NCBI GenBank assembly: GCA_036365515.1
Contig: CM070876.1
Location: 109,712,810-109,776,809 of the forward strand
Direction: 5' to 3'
Length of the DNA stretch: 64,000 bases
Source of the DNA: Torymus aiolomorphi
Taxonomy: Eukaryota > Arthropoda > Insecta > Hymenoptera > Torymidae
In this document: piece by piece, positions 32,157 through 43,420 of the stretch
Position numbering within the stretch: position 1 is the first letter of the stretch
Layout of the letters: every line of letters begins with the position of its first letter
Translations under genes and position numbers: made by a program
Notes under the pieces: generated by a model
Seen by the model: only the letters and a program-made list of their open reading frames with translations
Told to the model about the DNA's origin: nothing
Databases searched by the model: none

Positions 32157-33222
32157 ATGGCTGATTATGCAGCTGATCAAATAGTTGAAATGATAATGGT
32201 TTTAGGGCAATGTAATGGTAATCATCGTGCAGCAGCTAGGCGGTATGTTGAGTTGTATCCACAAAGGGGACGTCCTACTAATTTGACAATCAGAACTTTA
32301 ACTCAAAGAGCTCACGGTGGCCACCTTATTTGTCAGCGCAGGCACCACGAATACGATGAAAACGATGCTCGTGTCGTGACTATTTTAGCAATTGTTCATC
32401 TCGACCCGCATATTAGCACACGCCAAATTAAAAGAGAAATTGGTATTTCCCGTCCGACGGTTTCAAGGATTCTGAGAATTATTGACTATCATGCCTAGCA
32501 TATAACTTTAGTTGAGGAACTAAGGCAGAACCATATTCAATTGCGCATTGAATTTTGTCACTGGGCTTTAAGAATGATAGAAAATGATCCAGACTTTCTC
32601 AAATACGTCCTTTTTTCGGATGAGGCAAAATTTTGTAGCGATGGGCGGCTGAACAGGCACAATTGCCATTATTGGTCAGATGTGCCCTCACTGGCACAGA
32701 GCGATGGATCATCAAAATCGGTGGAGCATAATGGTGTGGTGTGGAATAGTCAATGATTACTTGATAGGTCAGTATTTCTTTGAGCGAAATGTCGATAGAA
32801 ACAGCTATTTAGAGTTAATAAGAGATCATTTGCCAGTACTTTTGGAAAACATCGACCTAGCTACAAGACAAAGAATTTGGCTTCAGCAAGATGGTGCAGC
32901 ACCACATTTTGCACGAGTCGTTCAAGAATTTTTAAATAACAACTACAATGACAGGTGGATTGGACGAGGAGATCTAGTTAACTGGCCTGCTAATTGACCA
33001 GATATGACGTCACCAGATTTTTTCTTACGGGGGTACGTAAAAAATGTAGTTTTTGCTCAACGGCCTACAACAAGGGATGATTTTATGGATAGAATTCGTA
33101 GAGCTTGCGAATCCATTTTTAGAGCAACGTTGCTCAGGCCGGTGGATCATTTCCAACGGCGATTACGCCTGTGCCTGGAAGCCAACGGAGGTAACTTTGA
33201 ACATGTACTCCGTGGATAGATA
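32157..33222 (+). pseudogene. DD41D Tc1/mariner-like transposase, multiply broken
   Basis: Starts ATG 32157 with a helix-turn-helix N-terminus like element 1 (RRYVELYPQRGRPTNLTIRT, then ISRPTVSRILRI). A TAG at 32496-32498 interrupts it; the same frame resumes (IEFCHWALRMIENDPDFLKY, first Asp in LFSDEAKF, NRHNCHYW). A frameshift near 32680-32700 leads to IWLQQDGAAPHFARVV (second Asp) and DRWIGRG. A TGA at 32995-32997 precedes PDMTSPDFFL with the third Asp; the spacing is 41 again. The C-terminus is complete (NGGNFEHVLRG). Confidence 0.85.
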
Positions 33223-33242
33223 ATGTCAACTGCAGTAATAAT

Positions 33243-33512
33243 GGTGAGAGGCAAGGGGACTCACGTTAAACAAGCACCCCAGTGACAGGCAACGGGACTC
33301 ACGTTAAACAAGCACCCCAGTGAGAGGCAAGGGGACTCACGTAAACAAGCACCCCAGTGAGAGGCAAGGGGACTCACGTTAAACAAGCACCCCAGTGAGA
33401 GGCAAAGGGATTCACGTTAAACAAGCACCCAAGTGAGAGGCAAGGGGACTCACGTTAAAAAAGCACCCCAGTGAGAGGCAAGGGGCCTCACGTAAACAAG
33501 CACCTCAAAGGA
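33243..33512. repeat. 38-bp minisatellite, about 7 copies
   Basis: Unit GTGAGAGGCAAGGGGACTCA plus CGTTAAACAAGCACCCCA, with minor length variation, starting just after the transposase stop. There are no unique spacers between units, so it is a plain tandem array. Its position mirrors the unrelated 30-bp array in element 1. Confidence 0.9.
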
Positions 33513-34289
33513 AACAGACCTTACTAGGTCCGCGTCGTTGTTTCTGGGTAACGCTAAAAGTAAGGACCCAGTATTATCAAAATGAGCTTAAAGCCAATAG
33601 AGCAATGTTGCTGGAACTTCTGTAGATAAGTGACCGCGAAAACTCCCAGGATAGTATTTTTAGCGATTTTCATGGAAATTGGAAAATTGACCCCACTTAA
33701 AGCGATTCAATCCCCATGTGGTACTCCGGCGTCGCATCTGACTTCGAATTTATAATCAGCGACCCTTGATGCTCTCAGAATGTGTTTTTAGTGATTTTCC
33801 TAGTGATTCAAAATGACCACATTTGGGATATTTCAGCCTCCATGCGGTACCATCGCATCGCACCCCACAGAAACCTAACATCATATTCACAATTGGCGAC
33901 CACAAAAATTTCTTAATTGGTTGGGTTTATCAAGGCCTGTTCTGCTTGAGACAACTATGAAATTTCGCGTTCTGACCAATTTTTAAGCATTTGACCTTGA
34001 TTTAACCTTGTGGAGGTCACAAAAAAATATTTAATGAACGGTTTTGGACGTAAAATTTCCCGCTCTATCCGATTCCGACATTAGAAATAGGGGTTCGAAT
34101 TTGAAAAAATGATCTTAACCTTGAAATAACCATGAAAAATGAACTCACAGTCAAATTGAAGGTGACCAAAAGTTGACCCCCATCGTCACGAACAATTTTC
34201 ATCTCAACCATTTTTCTGTATCTGGCCTGCATTCGGAGATATTTGGCTGCATAGATTAAAATGAGACACCGTGTTTATTTATATATATA

Positions 34290-34497
34290 TATATCGGTTT
34301 TGGAGAGTTTTTCGACATATTATATACCGGTTTTGAAGAGCCTCTTCAAACGGGAAAAGGTATATGACCGGTTTTGGAGAGTTTCCGACCATTTTCTAGA
34401 GTCTATAACCCCAGGGTCCATATTTCTTTAGTCACGTTAACATAGGAAACTCTGAGAAAAAGAACTATACCTCTTCAAAACCGGTTCACCCACACAT
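34290..34497. mobile_element. (TA)n-flanked iteron-armed element, copy E
   Basis: Left arm words are CGGTTTTGGAGAG (34295), ACCGGTTTTGAAGAG (34326) and ACCGGTTTTGGAGAG (34367). The right arm has the inverse CTCTTCAAAACCGGT (34471). The core 34397-34456 (CTAGAGTCTATAACCCCAGG, TTTCTTTAGTCAC, AAACTCTG) is the inverse of the copy A/D core. (TA)n lies on both sides. Confidence 0.6.
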
Positions 34498-34514
34498 ATA
34501 TATATATATATATC

Positions 34515-37500
34515 TGGGGCATTCTCTGTCAACGCGACACCCCCTCTGCCCAGAACAATTTTGATCCAAATGAGGTCTACCTAGGCTCAAATGAAAGCTC
34601 TTGACTTCTACTTTCGAACGCCGTCTGGCGATTCCGAAAATTCAAAATGGCGGATCCAATATGGCAGCTGAAAATCTCGGAATGATAGAAAAACAAGTTT
34701 TTCTTCACTCTAATAGCGAATCTGATACGAAAATTGTTATTTCTTGCCACTAATATGAAGTTAGCGACATATTTTCTTACTACTACCGTTCAAACCGAGC
34801 GGTTAAAATTATATTTCAAGGTCATTTTGAAGGTCAAAAGTTATTTTCTGGATTTTCGGACTAGTATTCCACGAAACTAGTAGAAAACTTGATTACGATC
34901 ATAACTAGACTTGACCTTGGATCATTTTTCAAGGTCATGATTTCTGTCTCTGCATAATTAATGTTTTGTTGAACGTAACCTTCTATGAGACATTTGTTCC
35001 TTTGTGCATATCGTGGGACCGGCGATCTAAAAATTTCATGTATAAAATCCTTAGAGAAGATAAAGTTCCACAATAGAACTATCAAGTAGTTTTAGCATAA
35101 CCCATTCTGAACCACGTGGAGGTACTACTTCTCTCAGAACATAAAAAAAATTAAAAAAAAGGAGGATAAAAAATAGAAAACTTGAATATTATAAAGAAAA
35201 TTCAGTATATTTTCCCATTGAAAATTAAAGTAGAACAGATACAGACTTAGCAGCATTCGAGTGCCTTTTCATGATAACTTTCCCGTCACTTGATAATTGA
35301 AAAGAATGATGTTAAAGAATCTGTGGGACAGGTAATGCATCTTGAAACCTACGATTGAGTTTCCTTTTGAATTTATCATGTTCAGTCTGCGTAAAATAAA
35401 AAATCCTTATATTTTCAAAATGATTTTTCGCCCACTTCACAAGAGATGTGTGCGTCAGAATAGCATCTTTCGGTTTCGCCTTCAAGCTAGCTCTATAAGC
35501 TTCTCTTTTAAATATTGCACCAAGACCATCATAACAGCTTTTACCATGAGCAATGGCGCAAAAATGCCAGTCTGCCTCAATACCAAAATCCTTCTCATGA
35601 TGAAGAAGATTTGCTATCTGAAAGCGGTTCTTGAAATGCTGTTTTGCTCCATCTGTCACGTAAATAATCTTTTTAAGTTTTTTTACTTTTCTCTTGATTT
35701 CTGGAATCAATAAATTCTGAATAGTATAGATAGAAGAAGTGTCATGCTTCAAACTATTCGACAAGAATACACAACTTTCATGCTTCAGCTCTGAATCTTC
35801 TGTATAATAGTAAATAGCTGGAAAAACAGTGCACTGGTCATTATTAAAATAGAAGGCTTGAGATGCATCTTGAACTGCAAAAGAGTAATTCTCAGAATAG
35901 TCGAACATTACCAGAACTTCTCCATTGTCTAGATTACTTTTTGTTTGAGCAATGAAATTACCTTGTTCTTTGGCAATATATGAGTGGGGTTTGAGTATCG
36001 CCAATTTGGCATATAATTCATCAACAAATTCTTCAACTGGTACAGTTAAATTCTGCAAAGTTGATCTATCCGTTCCTGACCACGCACAGTACTCAATTTG
36101 TGAGATATTTGTCCCATCCAATATTTCAAGTAAACGAGACGTAAGATTTTCAGAACCAGAGCACTTCGAACATTCATCCAAGTGACATTCAGGTGTAGGA
36201 TTCTTACACATAATTTGCTGTAAACAATCTTTATAACTACAAATGGGTTCTTCTTGATTTTTCGTGAGCTTCTGAATATCGATTGCATCCAACATCTATT
36301 TACAATTTTAATGAATGGTGCAAACGCAGACTCTATGCGTTCCTCTAGCACCAGCAAGAACACAATGTTTTGGTCGTAATTACGCGAAAGTACTGAATCC
36401 TACTTGCACTGTTGGTTCTGCTATCTTGAATAATTCGTAAAGTTCTCGTAAATCGAAATATAAAAGACGTTTCTGCACCTGAGTCCGCTTTCCATCAATA
36501 ATAACAGAGACAGTATCTTTTCGACCCGGCATCATCCGACTGTGCAGATCGTTATTACAACATTCAACAATGACTTCTATTACTGCCTTTGACAAAGTTT
36601 TACCATGTTTAGCCGTTGTTGTAGCTAAAATACCTCCATCGGCTTTGAGTTTTTTCGACTTTCTTACTAAATGTCTTGATGTATTGAATTCACGGGAAAT
36701 TCGACTAATATTCCAAGTTGATGGGGCGATTATAAGTATAGTTAGTTTCAAAGGGTCATTAACTGCTAATCTAGAAAACTTTTCTTTTAATTCTGAAAAC
36801 ATGTCTTCCAATTCGATTTCCCTAGCTGATCGTGTAGCTTCTTGAACAGATTTATCAATACCAGTGTTTTCTGATGTCGTCTCTATATCCATGTTTTCAT
36901 ATTCGTTGTTGCCTTCGTTATCTCTTGTACCAATAGATGAAATGGGAGATCCACATAACTTTCTACACTTACTACAAATTTTTGAATTATCTGGCAAATC
37001 TGGAAATCTTCGTTTTAAGTTGTTCGACAGCAAGCGTAAATCATTACCTATGTGACCCTTACCATTGAGAGGGTTGATACAACGATCGGACCGTGCTACA
37101 GTAGACATATTCAGTCCATCTAAGTAAGTGATAATACTCGAATATAATAACGTAGGACTGTTAGAACAGGTGCTGTGAAAAATGTCTTCGAATTAATTTG
37201 AATCCTCTCGAAAATCGATGGGAACTATATGTACGAAACGTTTAGGAAACATAATGCACGAAATATAGAACCACAGATACACCAAAGAGTTAGAGTAACA
37301 GCCGCACTAAACTTTTAGAGAAGCATCGGTACTTAAAGAGTTTCGAAAGAGGAATAAAAAAAGTTAGAGAGATTTTAGAAATGTTCTATTGTAAAGTTTA
37401 ATTACAGGGTTATCAAAAAGTATGGGACCCCCGTATTTTCCCAGAAACGATATTTTTTGAAAAAGCTAAGGTCATACCGTAAGTAATTTTCAACTAGGAT

Positions 37501-38449
37501 TTGTCTGGTCTGATGACCTTGAATCTGACCTCGTCGTTGACCTTCAAAGTCAATTCGTATACGTGTATAGTCACACGGTCTTACACCAACTATAGCATCC
37601 ACAGCGTCACGTCGGTTTTTTTCTTTCAGTGCGTATACTGCACGATTTTTGTGCAGGAGGAGCACCAACTCAAAAAAGCAGTAGCAGCACAAATGTGTTG
37701 TACCATTGCCACACTTTTTAGTGCTTCTTCTGTCCTAAACTTTTGTACTCCTGAAGAACGATGAAATAGATTAAATGCGGAACAATTTTAGTGCAACATT
37801 TGCTCTAAAATGGGAGAGTAAAGGACTTAATGTTTAGTTACGAAACAATTCTTGCATTTGGTACTGATACTCTATGCTAACGTGTTTCTTTTCCACCAAA
37901 CTTTTTTCAGTGATTCTGAAATGTTTCAAAGTGTGGATAAAACCACAGTTTTTCTGTTACTGTTGATTGATGGCATGAATTGAAGAAGTATAACTGCGAA
38001 AGAATCGGTTTATTAAAATTAGCACTCACCATGAAAATGACCTTGAAAAATGATCCAAGGTCAAGTCTAGTTATGATCTTAATCAAGTTTTCTACTAGTT
38101 TCGTGGAATACTAGTCCAAAAATCCAGAAAATAACTTTTGACCTTCAAAATGACCTTTTAACCGCTCGGTTTGAACGGTAGTAGTAAGAAAATATGTCGC
38201 AAACTTCATATTAGTGGTAAGAAATAACAATTTTCGTATCAGATTCGCTATTAGAGTGAAGAAAAACTTGTTTTTCCATCATTCCGAGACTTTCAGCCGC
38301 CATATTGGATCCGCCATTTTGAATTTTCGGAATCGCCAGACGGCGTTCGAAAGTAGAAGTCAAGAGCTTTCATTTGAGCCGAGGTAGACCCCATTTGGAT
38401 CAAAATTATTCTGGGCAGAGGGGGTGTCGCATTGACAGAGAATTCCCCA
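34515..38449 (-). mobile_element. Long-TIR DNA transposon (element 3), superfamily uncertain
   Basis: About 420-bp inverted ends, 34515-34940 and 38033-38449, start CTGGGG.ATTCTCTGTCAA and include GACACCCCCTCTGCCCAGAA, CAAAATGGCGGATCC and GGACTAGTATTCCACGAAAC in both. Both flanks are (TA)n. A large gene on the minus strand between them encodes the presumed transposase. 34941-35311 and 37109-38032 are non-coding; the latter contains GGTTATCAAAAAGTATGGGA near 37405, which looks like the tip of another mariner-type element. Confidence 0.75.
35312..37108 (-). pseudogene. Element 3 putative DDE-type transposase, three nonsense codons
   Basis: The frame runs from ATG 37108 through 599 codons in a single phase, broken only by TAA (36380), TAA and TAG (just before 36295), three stops within about 25 codons. 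The N-terminus has paired cysteines (ICSKCRKLCG). The middle contains SRISREFNTSRHLVRKSKKL, a helix-turn-helix-like segment. The interrupted part reads LRPKHCVLAGARGTH and VCVCTIH. The C-terminal half has conserved acidic motifs MFDYSENYSFAVQDASQ and IYVTDGAKQHFKNR, then ADWHFCAIAHGKSCYDGLGA, typical of an RNase-H-fold catalytic core. I know the pattern from uncharacterised insect repeat proteins but cannot assign the superfamily with confidence. Confidence 0.6.
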
Positions 38450-38467
38450 TATATATATATATATATT

Positions 38468-38697
38468 ATACATTTCTCGAAAGGGTTTATAAAGCCCGTT
38501 TTTTATATATATAGGGGTTTGTCGAGCCCGATTTTGATTATGCAGCCCGGACTTCATAATATTTCTAAATATAGGGGTTTATGCGGCCCGACCTAGAGTC
38601 TATAACCCCAGGGTCCATTATTTCTTTAGTCACTTACCATAGGGAACTCTGGACTGTAGGTACTAATATACAGTCTTGGGCTACATAAACCCCGATA
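38468..38697. mobile_element. (TA)n-flanked iteron-armed element, copy F
   Basis: Left arm words are GGGTTTATAAAGCCCG, GGGGTTTGTCGAGCCCG, TTATGCAGCCCGG and GGGGTTTATGCGGCCCG; the right arm has GGGCTACATAAACCCC (38678). The core 38593-38674 is the inverse of copy D's core over about 80 bp, including GGTACTAATATACAG and TTTCTTTAGTCAC, while the arms differ from those of D. (TA)n lies on both sides. Confidence 0.6.
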
Positions 38698-38706
38698 AGT
38701 GTATAT

Positions 38707-38872
38707 ATATAAATATATCTGTGTGGAACGTGACTTATGCGGACAATTTCTGAACTGGTGCGAGACTTATGCTGACTTTACGGCACTTATGCGGACGTCC
38801 GCATTATTTTTATATGTTAATTTTACAAAAACATTAACCCGCGATGTCAACATAAGTCCTGTTTCACAAACA
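38707..38872. mobile_element. (TA)n-flanked iteron-armed element, copy G (no core)
   Basis: CTTATGCGGAC occurs at 38732 and 38785, with CTTATGCTGAC at 38766, and the inverse ACATAAGTCC at 38850. It shares the organisation of the family (private word in both arms, TA flanks) and directly adjoins copy F, but I see no GACTAAAGAAATA core. Confidence 0.4.
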
Positions 38873-38978
38873 CACATATATATATATAAGATATCATTTA
38901 AATATAAAATAACTAAATATAATCAATTCAAGAAATAGAAGTATATTCCCCAATTACGAAGACTTAACAATACTATTT

Positions 38979-39520
38979 CAGAAACTATAGTATTAATTAG
39001 CACACTATATGTGCAACACTCTTCGTCTTCTGTTTTGCTTGTTTCGAGGATCGAGATCGAGATACGATAATTCACTCCGCGAATTGATCAATACATTTTC
39101 GAATGCTTATTTTAAGAATTAAGGAAGCATGTATACACATAAGCGCTGTACTGTTCAGTGCTGTGCGATGCCGAGCGATGCCGTAAGATGCCAGTGCTGT
39201 TGGTGTGGTGCGCTGGCTACTTATAGAACTACACCGCTAATTCACTGATATTTAAATACCTACCAATTAAAAACGTATTTCGATAAGTAGCCAACGCACC
39301 AACAGCACTGATTTGCTCGGCATCGCTTGTCATCATACGGCACCGCACAGCATAGCGCTTATATACATACTTCCTTTATCCTTAATATAATTTAAGCATT
39401 CGCGAATGTCTCGATCTATTCTCGGATCGAATTATCGAATCTCGATCTCGACCTTCGAAAAACGTAAAACAAAAGACGGAGGGCGCCGTGCATATAGTGC
39501 GCTAATTAATGCTACAGTTT
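38979..39520. mobile_element. Snap-back MITE of about 540 bp
   Basis: The two halves are inverted copies: ends TCAGAAACTATAGTATTAAT and ATTAATGCTACAGTTTCTGA, then CTTCGTCTT, TCGAGATCGAGAT, AAGCGCT, GATGCCG and CCAACAGCACTG blocks in mirrored order, around a ~60-bp loop at about 39227-39288. No coding capacity. Target duplication not resolved. Confidence 0.75.
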
Positions 39521-39728
39521 CTGAAAAGATATTTTATTGTATAATTAATAATTTATTTAAACCGAGATACACAGCTGACATCTGTTGTTATCAAAAAATA
39601 CTGATCCAAACAGATAGCGCAGTATACTACCATTCATAACAGCGTTGCAATGTTTTTAACAGATGTTTAAAGTCGATTATGAACTTGGAATCACCAATAC
39701 ATTGATTCGAGATTCCTGTAACGGCTTA

Positions 39729-40215
39729 TTAAGGAGGTTCTATGGGTTATTTAGTACTTAAATATAAAATATTCTACAATGTATTTTTCTCATTGTGCAA
39801 CGTGAGAACCCATATAGTATCATAGACCGGTACTTTATGTTACGGAAAAAATTTTTTTAATGAGATTTCAGTACTAACAAAGTAGATATTGTCAATATAA
39901 AAAAATGATGCAACAAATCGCTTTAATCTTTTTCATTTTTGCTTCAAATTAAATTTTTAAAGGCATATTTTCATCTTTGTTGGATTTCATTACAAGGTAT
40001 CCTGGATCAATTTAAAAAATTTTCAAAACCTTGAAAGTTACAGGCAATTGTTTATCAAGTTTTGTACGAATCTGGAATGAATTAGAGCCAAACTTGCCAT
40101 AGTACTGGCCTATGAAGTATCATATAGTAATATGCGTTCTCACTTTGCAGTATGAGAACAATTCATGTAGAATATTTTATATTTAAGTACTATATAAGCC
40201 ATAAAACCACCTTAA
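39729..40215. mobile_element. TTAA-flanked MITE of about 480 bp
   Basis: The inverted ends run about 110 bp (AAGGAGGTTCTATGGGTTAT ... AAATATAAAATATTCTACA, mirrored at 40110-40211) and are flanked by TTAA on both sides (39729-39732, 40212-40215). TTAA duplications are typical of piggyBac-, Kolobok- and Sola3-type transposases, so one of those probably mobilised it. Non-coding. Confidence 0.7.
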
Positions 40216-41039
40216 TAGTATTAAAAGTATTTACGCTAAGAGATTTCGATTTTTGTTCTCGTGCAAAATGTCGTTTGTTGTAATTTTTCGTCCGAGGGTG
40301 GCGCAAACTGGCTTTTTTCGTCTGAGATGAGTGAAACTAGCTTTTCTTCGTCTGGGAAGGCGCAAACTGGCGTTTTCGCAACGAAGCCGTTTGTTGGCAA
40401 TATATAACGTACATTATGTTTATAAAGTACTGCTGTCTGATTTGTAGAGTTATTTTGGTACTTTTAATTAAAGAATACTTTGGTTCTACTTACCCCGAGC
40501 TCGCGGTAAATTAGCACAAACTGACGAAGTAAAATAAATATTTACAACAATTAACAAAGTGTTATAGACGTTCCGTATAAGTCACTATATATTCGCCATA
40601 ATAAGAACTTTGAAATAAATACATTAGGTATAGTAAAAAATAATTTAGGTATTAATTTGAACAAGAAATTTAAAAATTGTGTCGACTCGCCCCACTCTCC
40701 CCTATTTTCATTTCTGGACCTGTAAATTTTCTTATATTTGTCAAATATCTTTTCTTGTTAACAGAAAGTGTCTAATATCAGTTACTAAAGATGAACTGGC
40801 CAAGTTTTTCCTCTTTTGGGAGCGAGCAATCATTAGCGCGGTCATAATCACGTCTCTCCTCTCCAACCATTTACAGACATCTTCGATTGCACAACATACT
40901 TTTGTTATTGAAAAAGTAATACTTTTGTTTAGCTAGACGTAAAAACTCATTGGATGTATTTTTACCTGAGTAAATATCATTTTCGGATGATTCTACGTTT
41001 TGACTAAGAACTACTGCTTTTCATTACCAACCTACCTGC
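40216..41039. other. Unassigned DNA with a short triple repeat
   Basis: Near 40285-40385 a unit of roughly 33-38 bp (TTTTTCGTC.GAG..GGCGCAAACTGGC) is repeated three times. Otherwise I see no gene or element. Confidence 0.4.
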
Positions 41040-41710
41040 TAACTTCAGCCTCGTAAGGATATTTAAGACTTTCCAAAGGTAAATTGTTACCGTTTTAAGA
41101 TGGGACTTAATCATCATCCCGAACTCCTTGCGAGGACGTGTACTCTGGTAACAGGTCGCTGAAGGTTTTTCTGAAATTTTCACGCCGACCACCTTGCAGC
41201 AACAAATTAGGAGCAAAATATGCCCCCCCCCCCCTCCGAAATCGCTAAGGCAAAAACTCACAAAGATATTCGAAAATGATCTTTTAGTTTAATATTAAGA
41301 TAGCAGATCACATGTTTCTTGGAAAGGGCTGGAACAACAAAATCGGCTTTGGCGTAATAAATGAGCAACAAATTAGCAATAAAATACTACCTGTTTGTTT
41401 TAACGAGTAATAGATTTTTCCCGATCTCTGAATTCCTCGGCGAAGATGTGTACTCTGGGAACGGGTCACTGAAGGTTTTTCTGAAATTTTCACGACGACC
41501 ATCATGCAGCAACAAATTAGTAAGGAAATATGCCCTCCCTCGGAAGTCTTTAAACAAAAACCTGCAAATATATCCGAAAATGATCTGCTAGCTTAATATT
41601 AACCTAGCAGATCGCATGTTTCTCGGAAACGGCTGGAGGAACAAAATCTGATTTGGCATAACAAATTAGCAACAATTTATAGTACTGTTTATAAGCCGGG
41701 ATCATAAAAG
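41040..41710. repeat. ~300-bp tandem repeat, two copies
   Basis: Shares with 45000-45960 the phrases CGCTGAAGGTTTTTCTGAAAT, CAGCAACAAATTAG, AAAATGATCTGCTAGCTTAA and CATGTTTCTCGGAAA. Each unit carries a near-perfect 32-bp palindrome centred on TTAATATTAA (GATCTGCTAG ... CTAGCAGATC, e.g. 41582-41613). 41711-42199 is AT-rich without a gene. Confidence 0.7.
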
Positions 41711-42199
41711 TGATCTGCTAGCTTAATAGACGTTGTGTTTCATGCAAAATGCATTTTTTTTTCATTTTTTATTTTTTTTCTCAAAAACTTGACGACAGAA
41801 TGGATTCAAATTTTTACAAATTATAGCTATTTATATACTGCATTACCATGATATTATTCAAAAAAATTGACCGTTTATTTTTGAAGTTATAAGCTTTTAA
41901 ACAAAAACACCTTTTTGTTAATAACAAAAGAGCCGAAGTAGCTAACATAATTTTTTTTTTTTTGAAAATATAGGTTTTTCATGCTCTTTCAAATGCTATC
42001 TGTCCGATTCAAATATCTCAATGTTATCATTCGAAAAATGCATAAATGAATTTTGATAAAATCGAAAATTCAAAATAAAACAAAAACGCATCGGCGAATC
42101 GAAAAGAGCATTTACTTCCCCCATTCACACAAAAAAATGACAAAAAAAAAAAGAGACCTGTCCGGTTAAAATCGCTCGAATAGATTCTGAGATAAAACT

Positions 42200-42728
42200 G
42201 TATACGCACACGCACACGCAAAAACACACACACACGCACGCACGCACCCGCCTACCCACCCACACACACACTCACACACACACGTAGACACACATATTCT
42301 GAAAAACCCATAATCCGACTCAAGGAGCTCCGAAATATCGAAAATCATCGAAATCTCGTGGTCGAAATTTTCACCGTTACCAAGCTTTCTCTTTGAGAAA
42401 TCAAAACAGAAATTATGAGATCTCATCGCTACGTCACTTTTTGCTGAAGCGATTCAGCAACTTTAACCTAAATTCCCCCACCGAACTATTTCAGTTGATT
42501 TAACTCATCATTTCGACAGTTCTAATGTTTTTTTCTTTTATTGAAGAACATTGTTTTCTCAAAGAGAAAGCTTGGTAACGATGAAATTTTTCAACCTCGA
42601 GATTTCGATGATTTTCGATATTTCTGAGCTCCCCGAGTCGAAATATGTGTTTTCTAGAAAATGCCTGCGTGCGTGCGTGAGTGCGTGCGTGTGTGTGTGT
42701 GTGTGTGTATGTGTGTGTGTGTGTGGGT

Positions 42729-42797
<69 letters not shown>

Positions 42798-42800
42798 AAA
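42200..42800. repeat. Inverted repeat bounded by CA and GT microsatellites
   Basis: 42295-42400 and 42545-42662 are inverted copies (GGAGCTCCGAAATATCG, GAAAATCATCGAAATCTCG, CCAAGCTTTCTCTTTGAGAA). Outside the left arm is a CA/GCAC-rich run (42205-42285), and outside the right arm a long GT run with interruptions (42680-42795), so the microsatellites are themselves mirrored. This is the layout of microsatellite-associated MITE-like elements. Confidence 0.65.
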
Positions 42801-42897
42801 TTTGCTGCAGCATAACTCGGAACAGACCAGAGATATCAAGTTTATCTTTGTCTGATAAATAAAGCTTATTTTGAAGTTGTGCAAGTTCAATTATATA

Positions 42898-43420
42898 GTT
42901 GATCGGATAATGTCAAGTATTTAAAAAATAAAAAAGGAAAATATGGAAAAGTCGAAAATATTTTTTTTTCGTCACCGGTTTTGGATCTCTGTCGGAAGTA
43001 GTCACATTTTCTTAAATGTATTGAAATTACCTATCAATCCATATTTTTGTCTGCTCAATCGGATAATACTAAGTCGGTTAAAAAAACAAAGAAAAATGTG
43101 GAAAATAGAAAATTTTTTTTACGGCGTTGGGTTTGGATATCGGTCGGAAGTCGTCTCATTTTTTTAGAGGTCTTGAAATTACCCATCAATCTATATTTCT
43201 GTTTGCCCGATTGGATAATATTAAGTGGGATAAAAAAATAAAGAAAAATATGGAAAAATCGAAAATATTTTTTTACGGCGTTATGTTTGGGTATCAGGCG
43301 GAAGTAGTCCCATTTTCTTAAATGCCTTGAAATTACCTATCAATCTATATTTTTGTCGGTCCGCTCGGATAATATTAAGTCTGTTAAAACAAAAAATAAA
43401 AAATATGGAAAAAAGAAACT
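42898..43420. repeat. ~150-bp tandem repeat, about 3.5 copies
   Basis: Repeating phrases are TCGGATAAT.TTAAGT, AAATATGGAAAA, a T-rich block, CGGAAGT.GTC and TTGAAATTACC.ATCAAT. Copies differ by many substitutions, so the array is old. Short frames in it follow the repeat and are not supported. Confidence 0.75.

Larger units (their letters stand above)
31226..34273 (+). mobile_element. Tc1/mariner DD41D transposon (element 2)
   Basis: Inverted ends of about 355 bp start ACACGGTGTCTCATTTTAATC on both sides (31226 and, inverted, 34273) and extend to CCAACCA at about 31583 and TGGTTGG at 33919. They lie next to (TA)n. Inside are a decayed transposase of the same family as element 1 and a 38-bp minisatellite after it. 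31750-32156 and 33530-33918 carry no recognisable gene. Confidence 0.85.

Noticed and set aside
33243..33512. Repeat array resembling a CRISPR at first sight
   Set aside because: Units are contiguous with no unique spacers, and the setting is a eukaryotic transposon.
36046..36363. 105-codon minus-strand frame overlapping the element 3 transposase
   Set aside because: Shadow frame; the conserved motifs lie in the other phase despite its three stops.
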